This document shows, piece by piece, positions 7,758-14,673 of a stretch of 17,188 nt of DNA. Below the pieces are notes generated by a model, which saw only the letters and a list, made by a program, of their open reading frames with translations, did not search any database and was not told the origin of the DNA. The position numbers and the translations under genes were made by a program. The DNA lies in contig JAIOSI010000048.1 of the NCBI GenBank assembly GCA_021107695.1, positions 1 through 17,188 on the forward strand, read 5' to 3'. The stretch comes from a bacterium (lineage in GTDB: Bacteria > RBG-13-66-14). Positions within the stretch are counted from its first letter, which is position 1. Each line of letters begins with the position of its first letter.

Positions 7758-7782
7758 ATAGGCGAAAGCCTATCTTTTTTTT
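7758..7782 (+). terminator. Rho-independent terminator upstream of the adenylate cyclase
   Basis: Stem ATAGGC (7758-7763) with GCCTAT (7768-7773) closed by a GAAA tetraloop, then C and eight T (7775-7782). It is 245 nt after the PorV-TPR stop and 68 nt before the cyclase start. It could end the upstream transcript, or sit in the cyclase leader if the promoter is upstream of it. Confidence 0.75.
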
Positions 7783-7850
7783 GCCAGTGTTTATACAATA
7801 GAGGTTCGCTGAGTCGATTCGCAACCCTCCTTACCACTCACGGAGCAACC

Positions 7851-9344
7851 GTGCGCGTATCCATTCGTCTCAAGCTCATCCTGGCAATTCTGCTGCTCCT
7901 CAGCGCGCTGACCGTGGTGCTGGCGTTGCAGCTGGAGGCAGACGCTCGCGACCGTGCCGTCTCGCAGATTCGCCTCCGTGGCGAGGTGCTGGCGCGGATG
8001 CTGGCGATTAACTCCGCCGACGAGCTGGGGCGACTCGACGACCTCCGCCTGGCGCAGTTCGTGGTGGATGCCGCCAGCCTTCCGGACATCCTCTACGCCA
8101 TGGTGGTCAACGAGGAAGGGATAGTCTTCGCCCACTCCGACTTCGAGAACGGCAGAATCGGCGAACCTTACGAGCCACCGGTGGAGACGGTCTCTGAGGC
8201 TGGCGGACTGACCGACTTTTCCTTTGAGTATGAGGGTGAGCCGACCCGGGATGTCTCGGCACCGATTGAGATTGCCGACCTTGAACGCAGCCGCCTGATT
8301 GGCGAAATCCACGTCGGCATCTCCGAGGCTCCCGTCGCCCGTGCCGTGGAGGAACTACGGGTAACGGTTTACACCACGGCGGGGATCGCCCTCGGCGCGG
8401 CAGCGATTCTGGCGATCTTCTACGGCATTATGATGACCCGACCCCTGCGTAAAATCGCGAAGGGTGTGCAGCGCATCGGTGAAGGCGACCTGGCGTATCG
8501 GATAAAGATAAAGCGGCGCGATGAGATTGGCGACCTGGGGCGTGCCGTCAACGGCATGGCAGCCCGGCTGGAGGAGAGTCAGTACCTGCGTAACGCCTTC
8601 CGGCTCTATGTCAGTCGTCAGGTGGCGGATCAGATTATTGACGACCCCGCCGCTCATCTCGCCCAGTCCAAAGGACAACGGCGCGAGGTCTCGGTTATGT
8701 TCGCCGACATCTGCGACTTCACCCCGCTCTCCGAGAAGCTCCAGCCGGAGGAGGTTGTCTCCCTGCTCAACGTCTATCTGGGGCAGCTCACCGAGTCGGT
8801 CTTCGCCTACAACGGAACGTTGGACAAGTTCATCGGCGACTGCGTGATGGCGGTCTTCGGCGCGCCGCTGGATCAGGACGACCACGCCCTGCGCTCGATT
8901 CTTGCTGCTCTGGAGATGCGGGAGAACATTGCCCTGCTCAATCAGCAGCGGGAGAAGGAAGGAAAAACCGTCGTCGAGATTGGCATCGGCCTCAGCGTCG
9001 GACATGCCATCGTCGGCAACATCGGCTCTTCAGAACGCCTCGACTACACCGCCATCGGCGATACCGTCAACCTTGCCAGCCGTCTGGAGGGGGTCGCCGG
9101 TCGCGGAGAGATCATCGTCAGCGAGGAGCTTTACAACGAGGTCAGCGATTACGTGCTTGCCACGAAGCTGACTCCGCAGATGCTCAAGGGCAAGAGCGAG
9201 CCGGTTATCTGCTATAACATCCTCGGGCTGAAGTCCGTGTTAACAATACCGGCGGGATTGCGGCTGGAGGTTGAAGGAGTCCGCGCCGACGAGCAACGCG
9301 GTGCGTTGCATCACAGCTTCGCGGATGAGCAATCAGGCGGATAG
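7851..9344 (+). CDS. Membrane-bound class III adenylate cyclase with HAMP domain
   Basis: 497 residues, GTG start with GGAG at 7842-7845. A first membrane helix (about 8-26), an extracytoplasmic sensor region (about 27-165), a second helix (about 171-195) and a HAMP domain (about 196-245) lead into a class III cyclase domain (about 280-470). The metal-binding aspartates are D286 (FADICDFT) and D330 (DKFIGD). K326 and D398 (LDYTAIGD) are the adenine-specifying pair, and N407 and R411 (NLASRLE) complete the active site. It should therefore make cAMP rather than cGMP, in response to a periplasmic signal. The last 15 residues (RGALHHSFADEQSGG) are encoded by the start of a 92-bp tandem repeat, so the natural C-terminus was probably near GLKSVL and has been replaced or extended. 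No ligand domain is identifiable. Confidence 0.92.
   Translation: MRVSIRLKLILAILLLLSALTVVLALQLEADARDRAVSQIRLRGEVLARMLAINSADELGRLDDLRLAQFVVDAASLPDILYAMVVNEEGIVFAHSDFENGRIGEPYEPPVETVSEAGGLTDFSFEYEGEPTRDVSAPIEIADLERSRLIGEIHVGISEAPVARAVEELRVTVYTTAGIALGAAAILAIFYGIMMTRPLRKIAKGVQRIGEGDLAYRIKIKRRDEIGDLGRAVNGMAARLEESQYLRNAFRLYVSRQVADQIIDDPAAHLAQSKGQRREVSVMFADICDFTPLSEKLQPEEVVSLLNVYLGQLTESVFAYNGTLDKFIGDCVMAVFGAPLDQDDHALRSILAALEMRENIALLNQQREKEGKTVVEIGIGLSVGHAIVGNIGSSERLDYTAIGDTVNLASRLEGVAGRGEIIVSEELYNEVSDYVLATKLTPQMLKGKSEPVICYNILGLKSVLTIPAGLRLEVEGVRADEQRGALHHSFADEQSGG
9293..9316 (+). repeat. GCAACGC-GGT-GCGTTGC dispersed palindrome, copy at the cyclase 3' end
   Basis: GCAACGCGGTGCGTTGC (9293-9309) is a perfect 7-bp inverted repeat with a 3-nt centre, followed by ATCACAG. 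All 24 bases recur, inverted, at 11367-11390, and 19 of them at 7517-7535. It overlaps the cyclase coding end and the first unit of the 92-bp array. Confidence 0.75.
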
Positions 9345-9545
9345 TGTTTATTCCCACGTTTCGTGTCAACTAAGTCGGTCTGCCCGATGGCAGTGCGTTG
9401 CATCACAGCTTCGCGGATGAGCAATCAGACGGATAGTGGTTATTCCCACGTTTCGTATCAACTAAGTCGGTCTGCCCGATGGCAGTGCGTTGCATCACAG
9501 CTTCGCGGATGAGCAATCAGGCGGATAGTGGTTATTCCCACGTTT
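9301..9545 (+). repeat. 92-bp tandem repeat, 2.66 copies
   Basis: Units start at 9301, 9393 and 9485, each with GTGCGTTGCATCACAGCTTC; the third stops after 61 bases at ...CCCACGTTT. Copies differ at only about three positions (for example AATCAGGCGG versus AATCAGACGG). Each has a potential stem TTGC-a-TCA with TGA-GCAA and a smaller GTGG/CCAC hairpin. The first unit supplies the cyclase C-terminal tail and its TAG stop (9342-9344). Confidence 0.9.
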
Positions 9546-9618
9546 GCTCACAGAGGACGTACACAAGGTTAGCCCTGCATATCAAATCCCCTCAACCTAC
9601 TCATACCGGAGAAACTGA

Positions 9619-10620
9619 ATGACCCTGCTGGAAGAAATCACCGCCCACGCCAGAGAAAAGTCCGCCCATCTCGTGCTGCCCGAAGGCGACGACGAACGGG
9701 TAATCACCGCCTATCGCGAACTACTCCGCCAGAAGGTGGCGCGCAAGGTAACCCTGATTGGCGATGAGGAGAAGATTGCCGCCCTCGCCACAAAGCTGGG
9801 GATCGAGGTTAACCCCGCTGACATCATCAACCCTGCCAACGCCGAGAAGGTAGGCGTTTACGCCACCGCGCTTTACGAACGGCGGAAGCATAAAAAGAAC
9901 ATGACCCTAGAGAAGGCGGTTGCGCTGTGTAAAGACCGCGTCATCTTTGGTCATGCCATGGTCGCCGCTGGTGATGCCGACGCCAGCGTCTGCGGCTGTG
10001 TTGCCGCCACGGCGCAGGTTATCCGTGCCGCCCTCTACACCGTGGGGCTGGCAGAGGGCATGAAGACCCTCTCCTCCAGCTTTCTGATGGTTCATCCGGA
10101 CGAGAGCTTTGGCTTTAACGGGGCGATGCTCTATGGTGACTGCGCCGTGATGCCGAACCCCGATGCCAGCCAGCTTGCCGACATCGCCATTGCCACGGCA
10201 ACCACCACCCGGCGGGTGCTGGGGATTGAGCCGCTTGTGGCGATGCTCTCCTTCTCGACCAAAGGCTCGGCTTCTCACGAGCTTGCCGATAAGGTCATCA
10301 CGGCAACAGAGCAGGTGCAGCAGCGGTTCCCTGAGCTGACGATTGACGGCGAGATGCAGCTCGACACCGCTCTGGTTCCCGCCGTGGGTAAAAAGAAAGC
10401 CCCCGGTTCCCCGGTGGCACGGCGAGCCAACACTCTCATCTTCCCCGACCTCAACGCAGGGAACATCGGCTACAAGCTGACCCAGCGGCTGGGCGGAGCC
10501 GAAGCGTACGGACCGATCCTTCAGGGAACGGCAAAGCCCATTGCCGACCTCTCCCGTGGGGCATCCACCGAGGACATCGTCAACACGGCAATCATCACGA
10601 TTTCCCAGGTGGTGTGGTAG
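9619..10620 (+). CDS. pta: Phosphate acetyltransferase
   Basis: 333 residues, the usual length of the short single-domain Pta; GGAG at 9608-9611 supports the ATG. It interconverts acetyl-CoA plus phosphate and acetyl phosphate plus CoA in the cytoplasm. The family is clear from LVLPEGDDERV near the start, the SSSFLMVHPDE region, DGEMQLDTALVPAV, and the C-terminal block GSPVARRANTLIFPDLNAGN (from 263) followed by YGPILQGTAKPIADLSRGAS. Acetate kinase, its usual partner, is not in the window, and neither neighbour is metabolically linked, so the gene seems to stand alone. Related phosphate butyryltransferases exist, but the C-terminal block favours acetyl. Confidence 0.93.
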   Translation: MTLLEEITAHAREKSAHLVLPEGDDERVITAYRELLRQKVARKVTLIGDEEKIAALATKLGIEVNPADIINPANAEKVGVYATALYERRKHKKNMTLEKAVALCKDRVIFGHAMVAAGDADASVCGCVAATAQVIRAALYTVGLAEGMKTLSSSFLMVHPDESFGFNGAMLYGDCAVMPNPDASQLADIAIATATTTRRVLGIEPLVAMLSFSTKGSASHELADKVITATEQVQQRFPELTIDGEMQLDTALVPAVGKKKAPGSPVARRANTLIFPDLNAGNIGYKLTQRLGGAEAYGPILQGTAKPIADLSRGASTEDIVNTAIITISQVVW

Positions 10621-10645
10621 GGCTGTAGGTAAATCATGAACGCCT

Positions 10646-10669
10646 GTAGGGACGTACTGCATACGTCCT
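10646..10669 (+). repeat. GTAGGGGC-type palindrome, copy 5 (divergent)
   Basis: GTAG (10646-10649) and stem GGACGTA (10650-10656) with TACGTCC (10662-10668), loop CTGCA, 25 nt after the pta stop and 31 nt before the nitroreductase start. The stem sequence departs most from the other copies yet pairs perfectly. Confidence 0.65.
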
Positions 10670-10699
10670 CGCCATCGGGTTTAAACAGAGGTCGCAGTG

Positions 10700-11320
10700 A
10701 TGACCGCCGATGAGCTGCTGACTATGATTCGGGAACGGCGCAGCGTCCGTCGCTACACGGCGGAGCCGGTTGCCGACGACGACGTAGAGAAGATGGTCGA
10801 AGCGGCTCTCTGGGCACCATCGGGGAGCAACCGCCAGCCCTGGCAGCTCACCGTTGTTCGGGATAGGGCGATCATTCAGCAGGCGGGAGCAGCCATTAGC
10901 GAAGAGGTTGACGACCTCATCCGCCGGGTCCCTGAGTTCGAGAAGATGGGGCGGTCGGTGGAACGCTGGAGCCTGCTCTTTACCGAGGCACCGCTGGTCT
11001 TCTTCGTCTCCGGTGAACCACAGTCATCACGATGGCGTACAGAGCTTGCCCAACAGCTGCCCGAACACCCCATTGCTCTGGGGCGGAGCTGGTTTGCCAG
11101 CTGCGCCGCAGCGATTCAGAACCTCCTGCTGATGGCACACGCCCTGGGCTATGGAGCCTGCTGGCTGGCGGCTCCGCTGATTGCCCAAAGGCGGCTGGAA
11201 CGACTCATCGAGCTACCGGAGACCCACGAGCTGCTGGCTCTGGTTTCCGTTGGTCGTGCAGACGAAACTCCAAAGCCTCCACCACGCCGACCTCGTAATG
11301 AAACAGTACAGTATCTGTAG
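10700..11320 (+). CDS. Nitroreductase-family FMN-dependent oxidoreductase
   Basis: 206 residues from the ATG at 10700; a GTG at 10697 is in frame directly before it, but AGAGG (10687-10691) is better spaced for the ATG. Family features are RRSVRRY (13-19) and SGSNRQPW (41-48), both at the FMN phosphate and ring site, LGYGACWL (149-156), and the C-terminal VSVGRADE...PPPRRP (182-198). Such enzymes are cytoplasmic homodimers using NAD(P)H to reduce nitro compounds, quinones or flavins; some members instead act in cofactor or dehalogenation chemistry. The substrate cannot be told from sequence, and the neighbours (pta and phoH) give no metabolic hint. Confidence 0.88.
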   Translation: MTADELLTMIRERRSVRRYTAEPVADDDVEKMVEAALWAPSGSNRQPWQLTVVRDRAIIQQAGAAISEEVDDLIRRVPEFEKMGRSVERWSLLFTEAPLVFFVSGEPQSSRWRTELAQQLPEHPIALGRSWFASCAAAIQNLLLMAHALGYGACWLAAPLIAQRRLERLIELPETHELLALVSVGRADETPKPPPRRPRNETVQYL

Positions 11321-11360
11321 CCTTCCATCCCAGAGGGTGAGGACGGCTAACGATCTTATC

Positions 11361-11390
11361 GCGAAACTGTGATGCAACGCACCGCGTTGC
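11361..11390 (-). repeat. GCAACGC-GGT-GCGTTGC dispersed palindrome, inverted copy
   Basis: On the minus strand 11390-11367 matches 9293-9316 over 24 bases, and the match continues to 11361 with one mismatch (GTTTCGC versus GCTTCGC). It lies in the 90-nt gap between the nitroreductase and phoH, 20 nt before the phoH start. It may form a hairpin in the phoH leader. Confidence 0.75.
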
Positions 11391-11410
11391 CCTAACCACC
11401 GGATGGTGAT

Positions 11411-12427
11411 TTGCCTAGCAACCACAAAGACCCTGACAAGTACTCCAATAAGCTTTCCCTTGACCTGAAGGGACGCTACACCGAGCTTGGCGGTCCCGGC
11501 GACTCCAACCTTCGGCTGCTGGAGCAGCTGCTGACGGTGAGCATCTACGCCCGCGACAACCGCTTTACCATCACCGGGGAGCGCGAGGCGGTGGAACGCA
11601 CCACGAAGCTGCTGGAGCAGTTCGGGCGCGCCGTTCAGGGTGGGCATTCGCTGCGGAAAGAAGAAATCCGCGCGGCAATCGCCAACCAGCGGGAGCCGGA
11701 ACAGCGGCAGGAGAACTTCGACGAAGTGGTCAGCGAGAACATCACCGTTACGGCGGGGCGGATTATCAACCCGCGCACCGCCGGTCAGAAGACGCTGATT
11801 CGCTCCTTCTACGCCCACGATATCGTCCTGGCAATCGGTCCGGCGGGAACCGGCAAAACCTTCCTCTCCGTGGCAATGGGGCTGTCGTACCTCCATCGGG
11901 GAATCGTCCGTAAGCTGGTGCTGGCTCGTCCGGCGGTGGAGGCGGGAGAGAGCCTGGGGTTTCTCCCCGGCGCGCCGGAAGAAAAGATAGCCCCGTACCT
12001 TCGACCGCTCTACGACTCTCTCTACGCCATGCTCAAGCGGGAGCGAGTCCTGCGGCTGATCGAGAACGGGATCATCGAGATCGTTCCCCTGGCGTATATG
12101 CGTGGACGAACCCTGGAGAAGTCCTTCGTCATCCTCGACGAGGCACAGAACTGCACCCACGGTCAGCTGAAGATGTTCCTCACCCGGCTGGGGGTCAACA
12201 GCCGTGCCGTGGTGGTCGGGGACATCTCGCAGATTGACCTCCCCGACCCGACGAAGAGCGGACTGCTGCTGGCGGAGCGGTTCCTGCCCCGGGTCGAAGG
12301 TCTGGACTTCATCTACCTGACAAAGGCGGACATCGTCCGCCACGGACTGGTGGCACGGATCGTGGATGCCTATGAGCAGTATGATAATGTTCGGGAAGCG
12401 GCGGCACAGCAGGAAGCCGCAGAGTAG
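11411..12427 (+). CDS. phoH: PhoH-family ATPase
   Basis: 338 residues, standard for the PhoH/YbeZ family. The start is a TTG, the only start codon after the in-frame TAA at 11393, with a GGATGGTGAT Shine-Dalgarno-like stretch just before it. An N-terminal KH-like region (about 30-80) precedes the P-loop ATPase domain. Walker A is GPAGTGKT (143-150) and Walker B is FVILDEAQN (239-247), with ARPAVEAGESLGFLPG between them. YbeZ-type PhoH proteins are RNA-linked cytoplasmic ATPases that work with the endoribonuclease YbeY in ribosomal RNA maturation and quality control. It lies 5 nt upstream of pgpH, an order also seen in Firmicutes and other bacteria, where ybeY commonly follows. Here ybeY does not follow. 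Product firm, role from family. Confidence 0.93.
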   Translation: MPSNHKDPDKYSNKLSLDLKGRYTELGGPGDSNLRLLEQLLTVSIYARDNRFTITGEREAVERTTKLLEQFGRAVQGGHSLRKEEIRAAIANQREPEQRQENFDEVVSENITVTAGRIINPRTAGQKTLIRSFYAHDIVLAIGPAGTGKTFLSVAMGLSYLHRGIVRKLVLARPAVEAGESLGFLPGAPEEKIAPYLRPLYDSLYAMLKRERVLRLIENGIIEIVPLAYMRGRTLEKSFVILDEAQNCTHGQLKMFLTRLGVNSRAVVVGDISQIDLPDPTKSGLLLAERFLPRVEGLDFIYLTKADIVRHGLVARIVDAYEQYDNVREAAAQQEAAE

Positions 12428-12432
12428 AGAAA

Positions 12433-14673
12433 ATGCCCCTTAAACAAAACAGCAAAGCGGATCCGGCAATCCGAAAGCAGCGGCTGATTTTGCTGCGGCT
12501 GTTTATTGGCGTGGCGACGGTCGCCATTCTCTCGGTCATCTCCTTCCCGGCAAAGACCCTCTTTCAGGGCTACGACCTGGCAATCGGCGAGATTGCCAAC
12601 GACGAAATCATCAGCCCGATCAAGTTTCCGGTGCTGAAGACCGAAGCCGAGTTGGAGGAAGAACTCGGCGAGAAGCTGCTCTCCGTCCGCCCGATCTATC
12701 GCTACGACGATACCGACCTCAACGACAGATGGCGGGAGTTCCGCCGCCTGATGGGCGACCACACCGTTACCTTCTCCACGGCGACCACCGAAGAAACCGA
12801 GGCGTACGACTACTTCGACAAATTAACGGACAGCCTGGAGGGACGCTATCGGCAGCGGATCTCCCCGGCTCTGCTGCGGAAGCTGAAGCGAACCGCCGAA
12901 CTCTTCGAAACGGTGAAGTCGCTGCCCAGCTCCCTGCGGGGAACGGTGGCAGATGGAGTGCTGGAGGACATCACCCGACTTGGTCAAGGTGAGTTCGACG
13001 GGCGGATAATCAACCTGCTGCCAGCGGAGCTGGAAACACTGGTTGACCTCTCGGTGGTGAAGGAAGAAATTTCCCTGCTGGTTGGTCCGTACTTCTCCGA
13101 TCCGGAGCTGACGGCGGAGCTGGTGGAGCTGGTCGGCGGCTACCTGCGTCCTACCCTGTTCCTTGACGAAGAGGCGACCCGCCAGCGTATCAGCGAGGTC
13201 GAGCGCGGCATCCCTCGTGAGTCTTACTGGGTAAGCGAGAACGAGCGCATCGTTACCGCCCATGAGGTCATCACCCCGGCGATCCTGCGACGACTGGAGG
13301 CCTTAGATAGCTTCCGCGCCAGTCCGGGGATTCTCTACGTAACCCTCGGTCGGGCGGCGATTATCATCGTCTTTATCTTCATCTTCGGACTCTTCCTGCG
13401 CCAGTATCGCCGTCGTTACTACGACAGCCCCCGCCACCTGCTGCTGCTGGCGATGATCCTGATCTCCGTGGTCGGGCTGGCACAGCTGCTGGTAACGACA
13501 CTCTTCCAGTCCCTGCCCGCCATTGGCTATCTGCTGCCAGCGGCACTGGCAGGAATGCTGATGACGATCCTCCTCGACACGGAGACCGGGCTGGTCGGCG
13601 CGCTGGTCGCTGCGGTAACCCTGGGGCTGCTGACCGGACTCGAAGTCCGCTACCTCTTCGTCTTCCTCACCGGAGGGCTGGCGGCGGTCTTCGCCTCAAC
13701 CAGTATGCGCCATCGCAGTTCGCTCTACCGCATCGCCTTCCAGGTGATTCTGGCAAAGGGGCTGATCATCGCCGCCATCGGACTCTCCTTCTCCGATCCC
13801 CTCGCCGAGACCCTCAACCATATTCTCATCGGCAGCGTCGGGGCGATCCTCTCCGTCTTTATCGGTAGTCTGGTGCTGCCAATCTTCGAGGCTCTCTTCC
13901 ACATCACCACCCCGGTGCAGCTGCTGGAGCTGACCGACCTCAACCACCTGCTCCTCCGTCGTCTGGCAAGGAAAGCTCCGGGAACCTACTACCACAGCCT
14001 CAATGTGGGGATTCTCGCCGAAGCCGCCGCCGGAGCCATCGGAGCCGACGGGCTGGTGGCAAGGGTCGGGTCGTACTACCACGATATTGGCAAGATAACC
14101 AAAGCGGAGTATTATACAGAGAACATCAGCGGTGAGTCGCCCCACGACAAGCTGACACCCTCGATGAGCAGCCTGATTATCCGCAATCACGTCCGCGACG
14201 GGCTGACGCTGGCACGGAAGCATCGCCTGCCCACGCCGATCCTCTCTGCCATTGCCGAGCATCACGGGCGGGGGCTGATCGGCTTCTTCTATCAGCGGGC
14301 ATTGCGGGAGGACGAGCATAACATCCTGGAGAAAGACACCTTCCGCTACGCCGGTCCGCTGCCACAGACCAAGGAATCGGCAATCATCATGCTCGCCGAC
14401 TCTGTAGAGGGAGCCAGCCGCAGCCTGCACAATACCAGCATCTCGGCAATCCGCCTGCTGGTGCGGAAGATCATTAATACCAAGTTCGTTGACGGGCAGC
14501 TTGCCGAGTGCGACCTGACGATCTCCGACCTGACGAACATCGTGGAGAGCTTCGTCCAGACCCTCTCCGGGCTGCTGCACTCGCGGATTGAGTACCCGGA
14601 GGAAGAGAATCCAAGAAAGCTGAAAACCAACGGGAATGGCATTAGCAATGGAAACGGGAAGAAAGGTAGCTAA
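12433..14673 (+). CDS. pgpH: 7TM-HD (PgpH/YqfF) cyclic-di-AMP phosphodiesterase family protein
   Basis: 746 residues, ATG 5 nt after the phoH stop, so co-translated. One membrane helix (about 17-38) is followed by a large extracytoplasmic domain (7TMR-HDED, about 45-290, with LFLDEEATRQRISEVERGIPRE), then a bundle of about six or seven helices (about 298-495) and a cytoplasmic HD domain. Its metal ligands are visible: H521 (YHSLNVG), H550-D551 (YYHDIGK), H610-H611 (EHHGRG) and D656 (LADSVEG). In Listeria and Bacillus this family hydrolyses cyclic-di-AMP to pApA, tuning potassium and osmotic balance. All HD residues are present, so it should be active. The C-terminus ends in a polar NGNG-rich tail and its stop overlaps the next start by one base (TAATG). 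No di-AMP cyclase is in the window. Confidence 0.92.
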   Translation: MPLKQNSKADPAIRKQRLILLRLFIGVATVAILSVISFPAKTLFQGYDLAIGEIANDEIISPIKFPVLKTEAELEEELGEKLLSVRPIYRYDDTDLNDRWREFRRLMGDHTVTFSTATTEETEAYDYFDKLTDSLEGRYRQRISPALLRKLKRTAELFETVKSLPSSLRGTVADGVLEDITRLGQGEFDGRIINLLPAELETLVDLSVVKEEISLLVGPYFSDPELTAELVELVGGYLRPTLFLDEEATRQRISEVERGIPRESYWVSENERIVTAHEVITPAILRRLEALDSFRASPGILYVTLGRAAIIIVFIFIFGLFLRQYRRRYYDSPRHLLLLAMILISVVGLAQLLVTTLFQSLPAIGYLLPAALAGMLMTILLDTETGLVGALVAAVTLGLLTGLEVRYLFVFLTGGLAAVFASTSMRHRSSLYRIAFQVILAKGLIIAAIGLSFSDPLAETLNHILIGSVGAILSVFIGSLVLPIFEALFHITTPVQLLELTDLNHLLLRRLARKAPGTYYHSLNVGILAEAAAGAIGADGLVARVGSYYHDIGKITKAEYYTENISGESPHDKLTPSMSSLIIRNHVRDGLTLARKHRLPTPILSAIAEHHGRGLIGFFYQRALREDEHNILEKDTFRYAGPLPQTKESAIIMLADSVEGASRSLHNTSISAIRLLVRKIINTKFVDGQLAECDLTISDLTNIVESFVQTLSGLLHSRIEYPEEENPRKLKTNGNGISNGNGKKGS

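Larger units (their letters stand above)
7514..7850. other. Repeat-rich intergenic region before the adenylate cyclase
   Basis: This 337-nt gap contains no gene. It carries a copy of the GCGGTGCGTTGCATCACA element with an added hairpin (7517-7553), two GTAGGGGC-type palindromes in opposite orientation (7624-7649 and 7682-7708), an intrinsic terminator (7758-7782), and the cyclase ribosome-binding site GGAG at 7842-7845. Confidence 0.7.

Noticed and set aside
7771..7783. TATCTTTTTTTTG as a Bacteroidota-type promoter for the cyclase
   Set aside because: It is better explained as the 3' arm and T-run of the terminator hairpin, and it is not a full TAnnTTTG match.
9301..9545. Tandem repeats considered as a CRISPR array
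   Set aside because: The 92-bp units are contiguous with no unique spacers between short repeats, and there are no cas genes.
11213..12343. 376-codon open frame on the minus strand opposite phoH, and similar long minus-strand frames opposite other genes
   Set aside because: They are shadows of well-supported + strand genes with conserved motifs in high-GC DNA; the minus frames show no family features.
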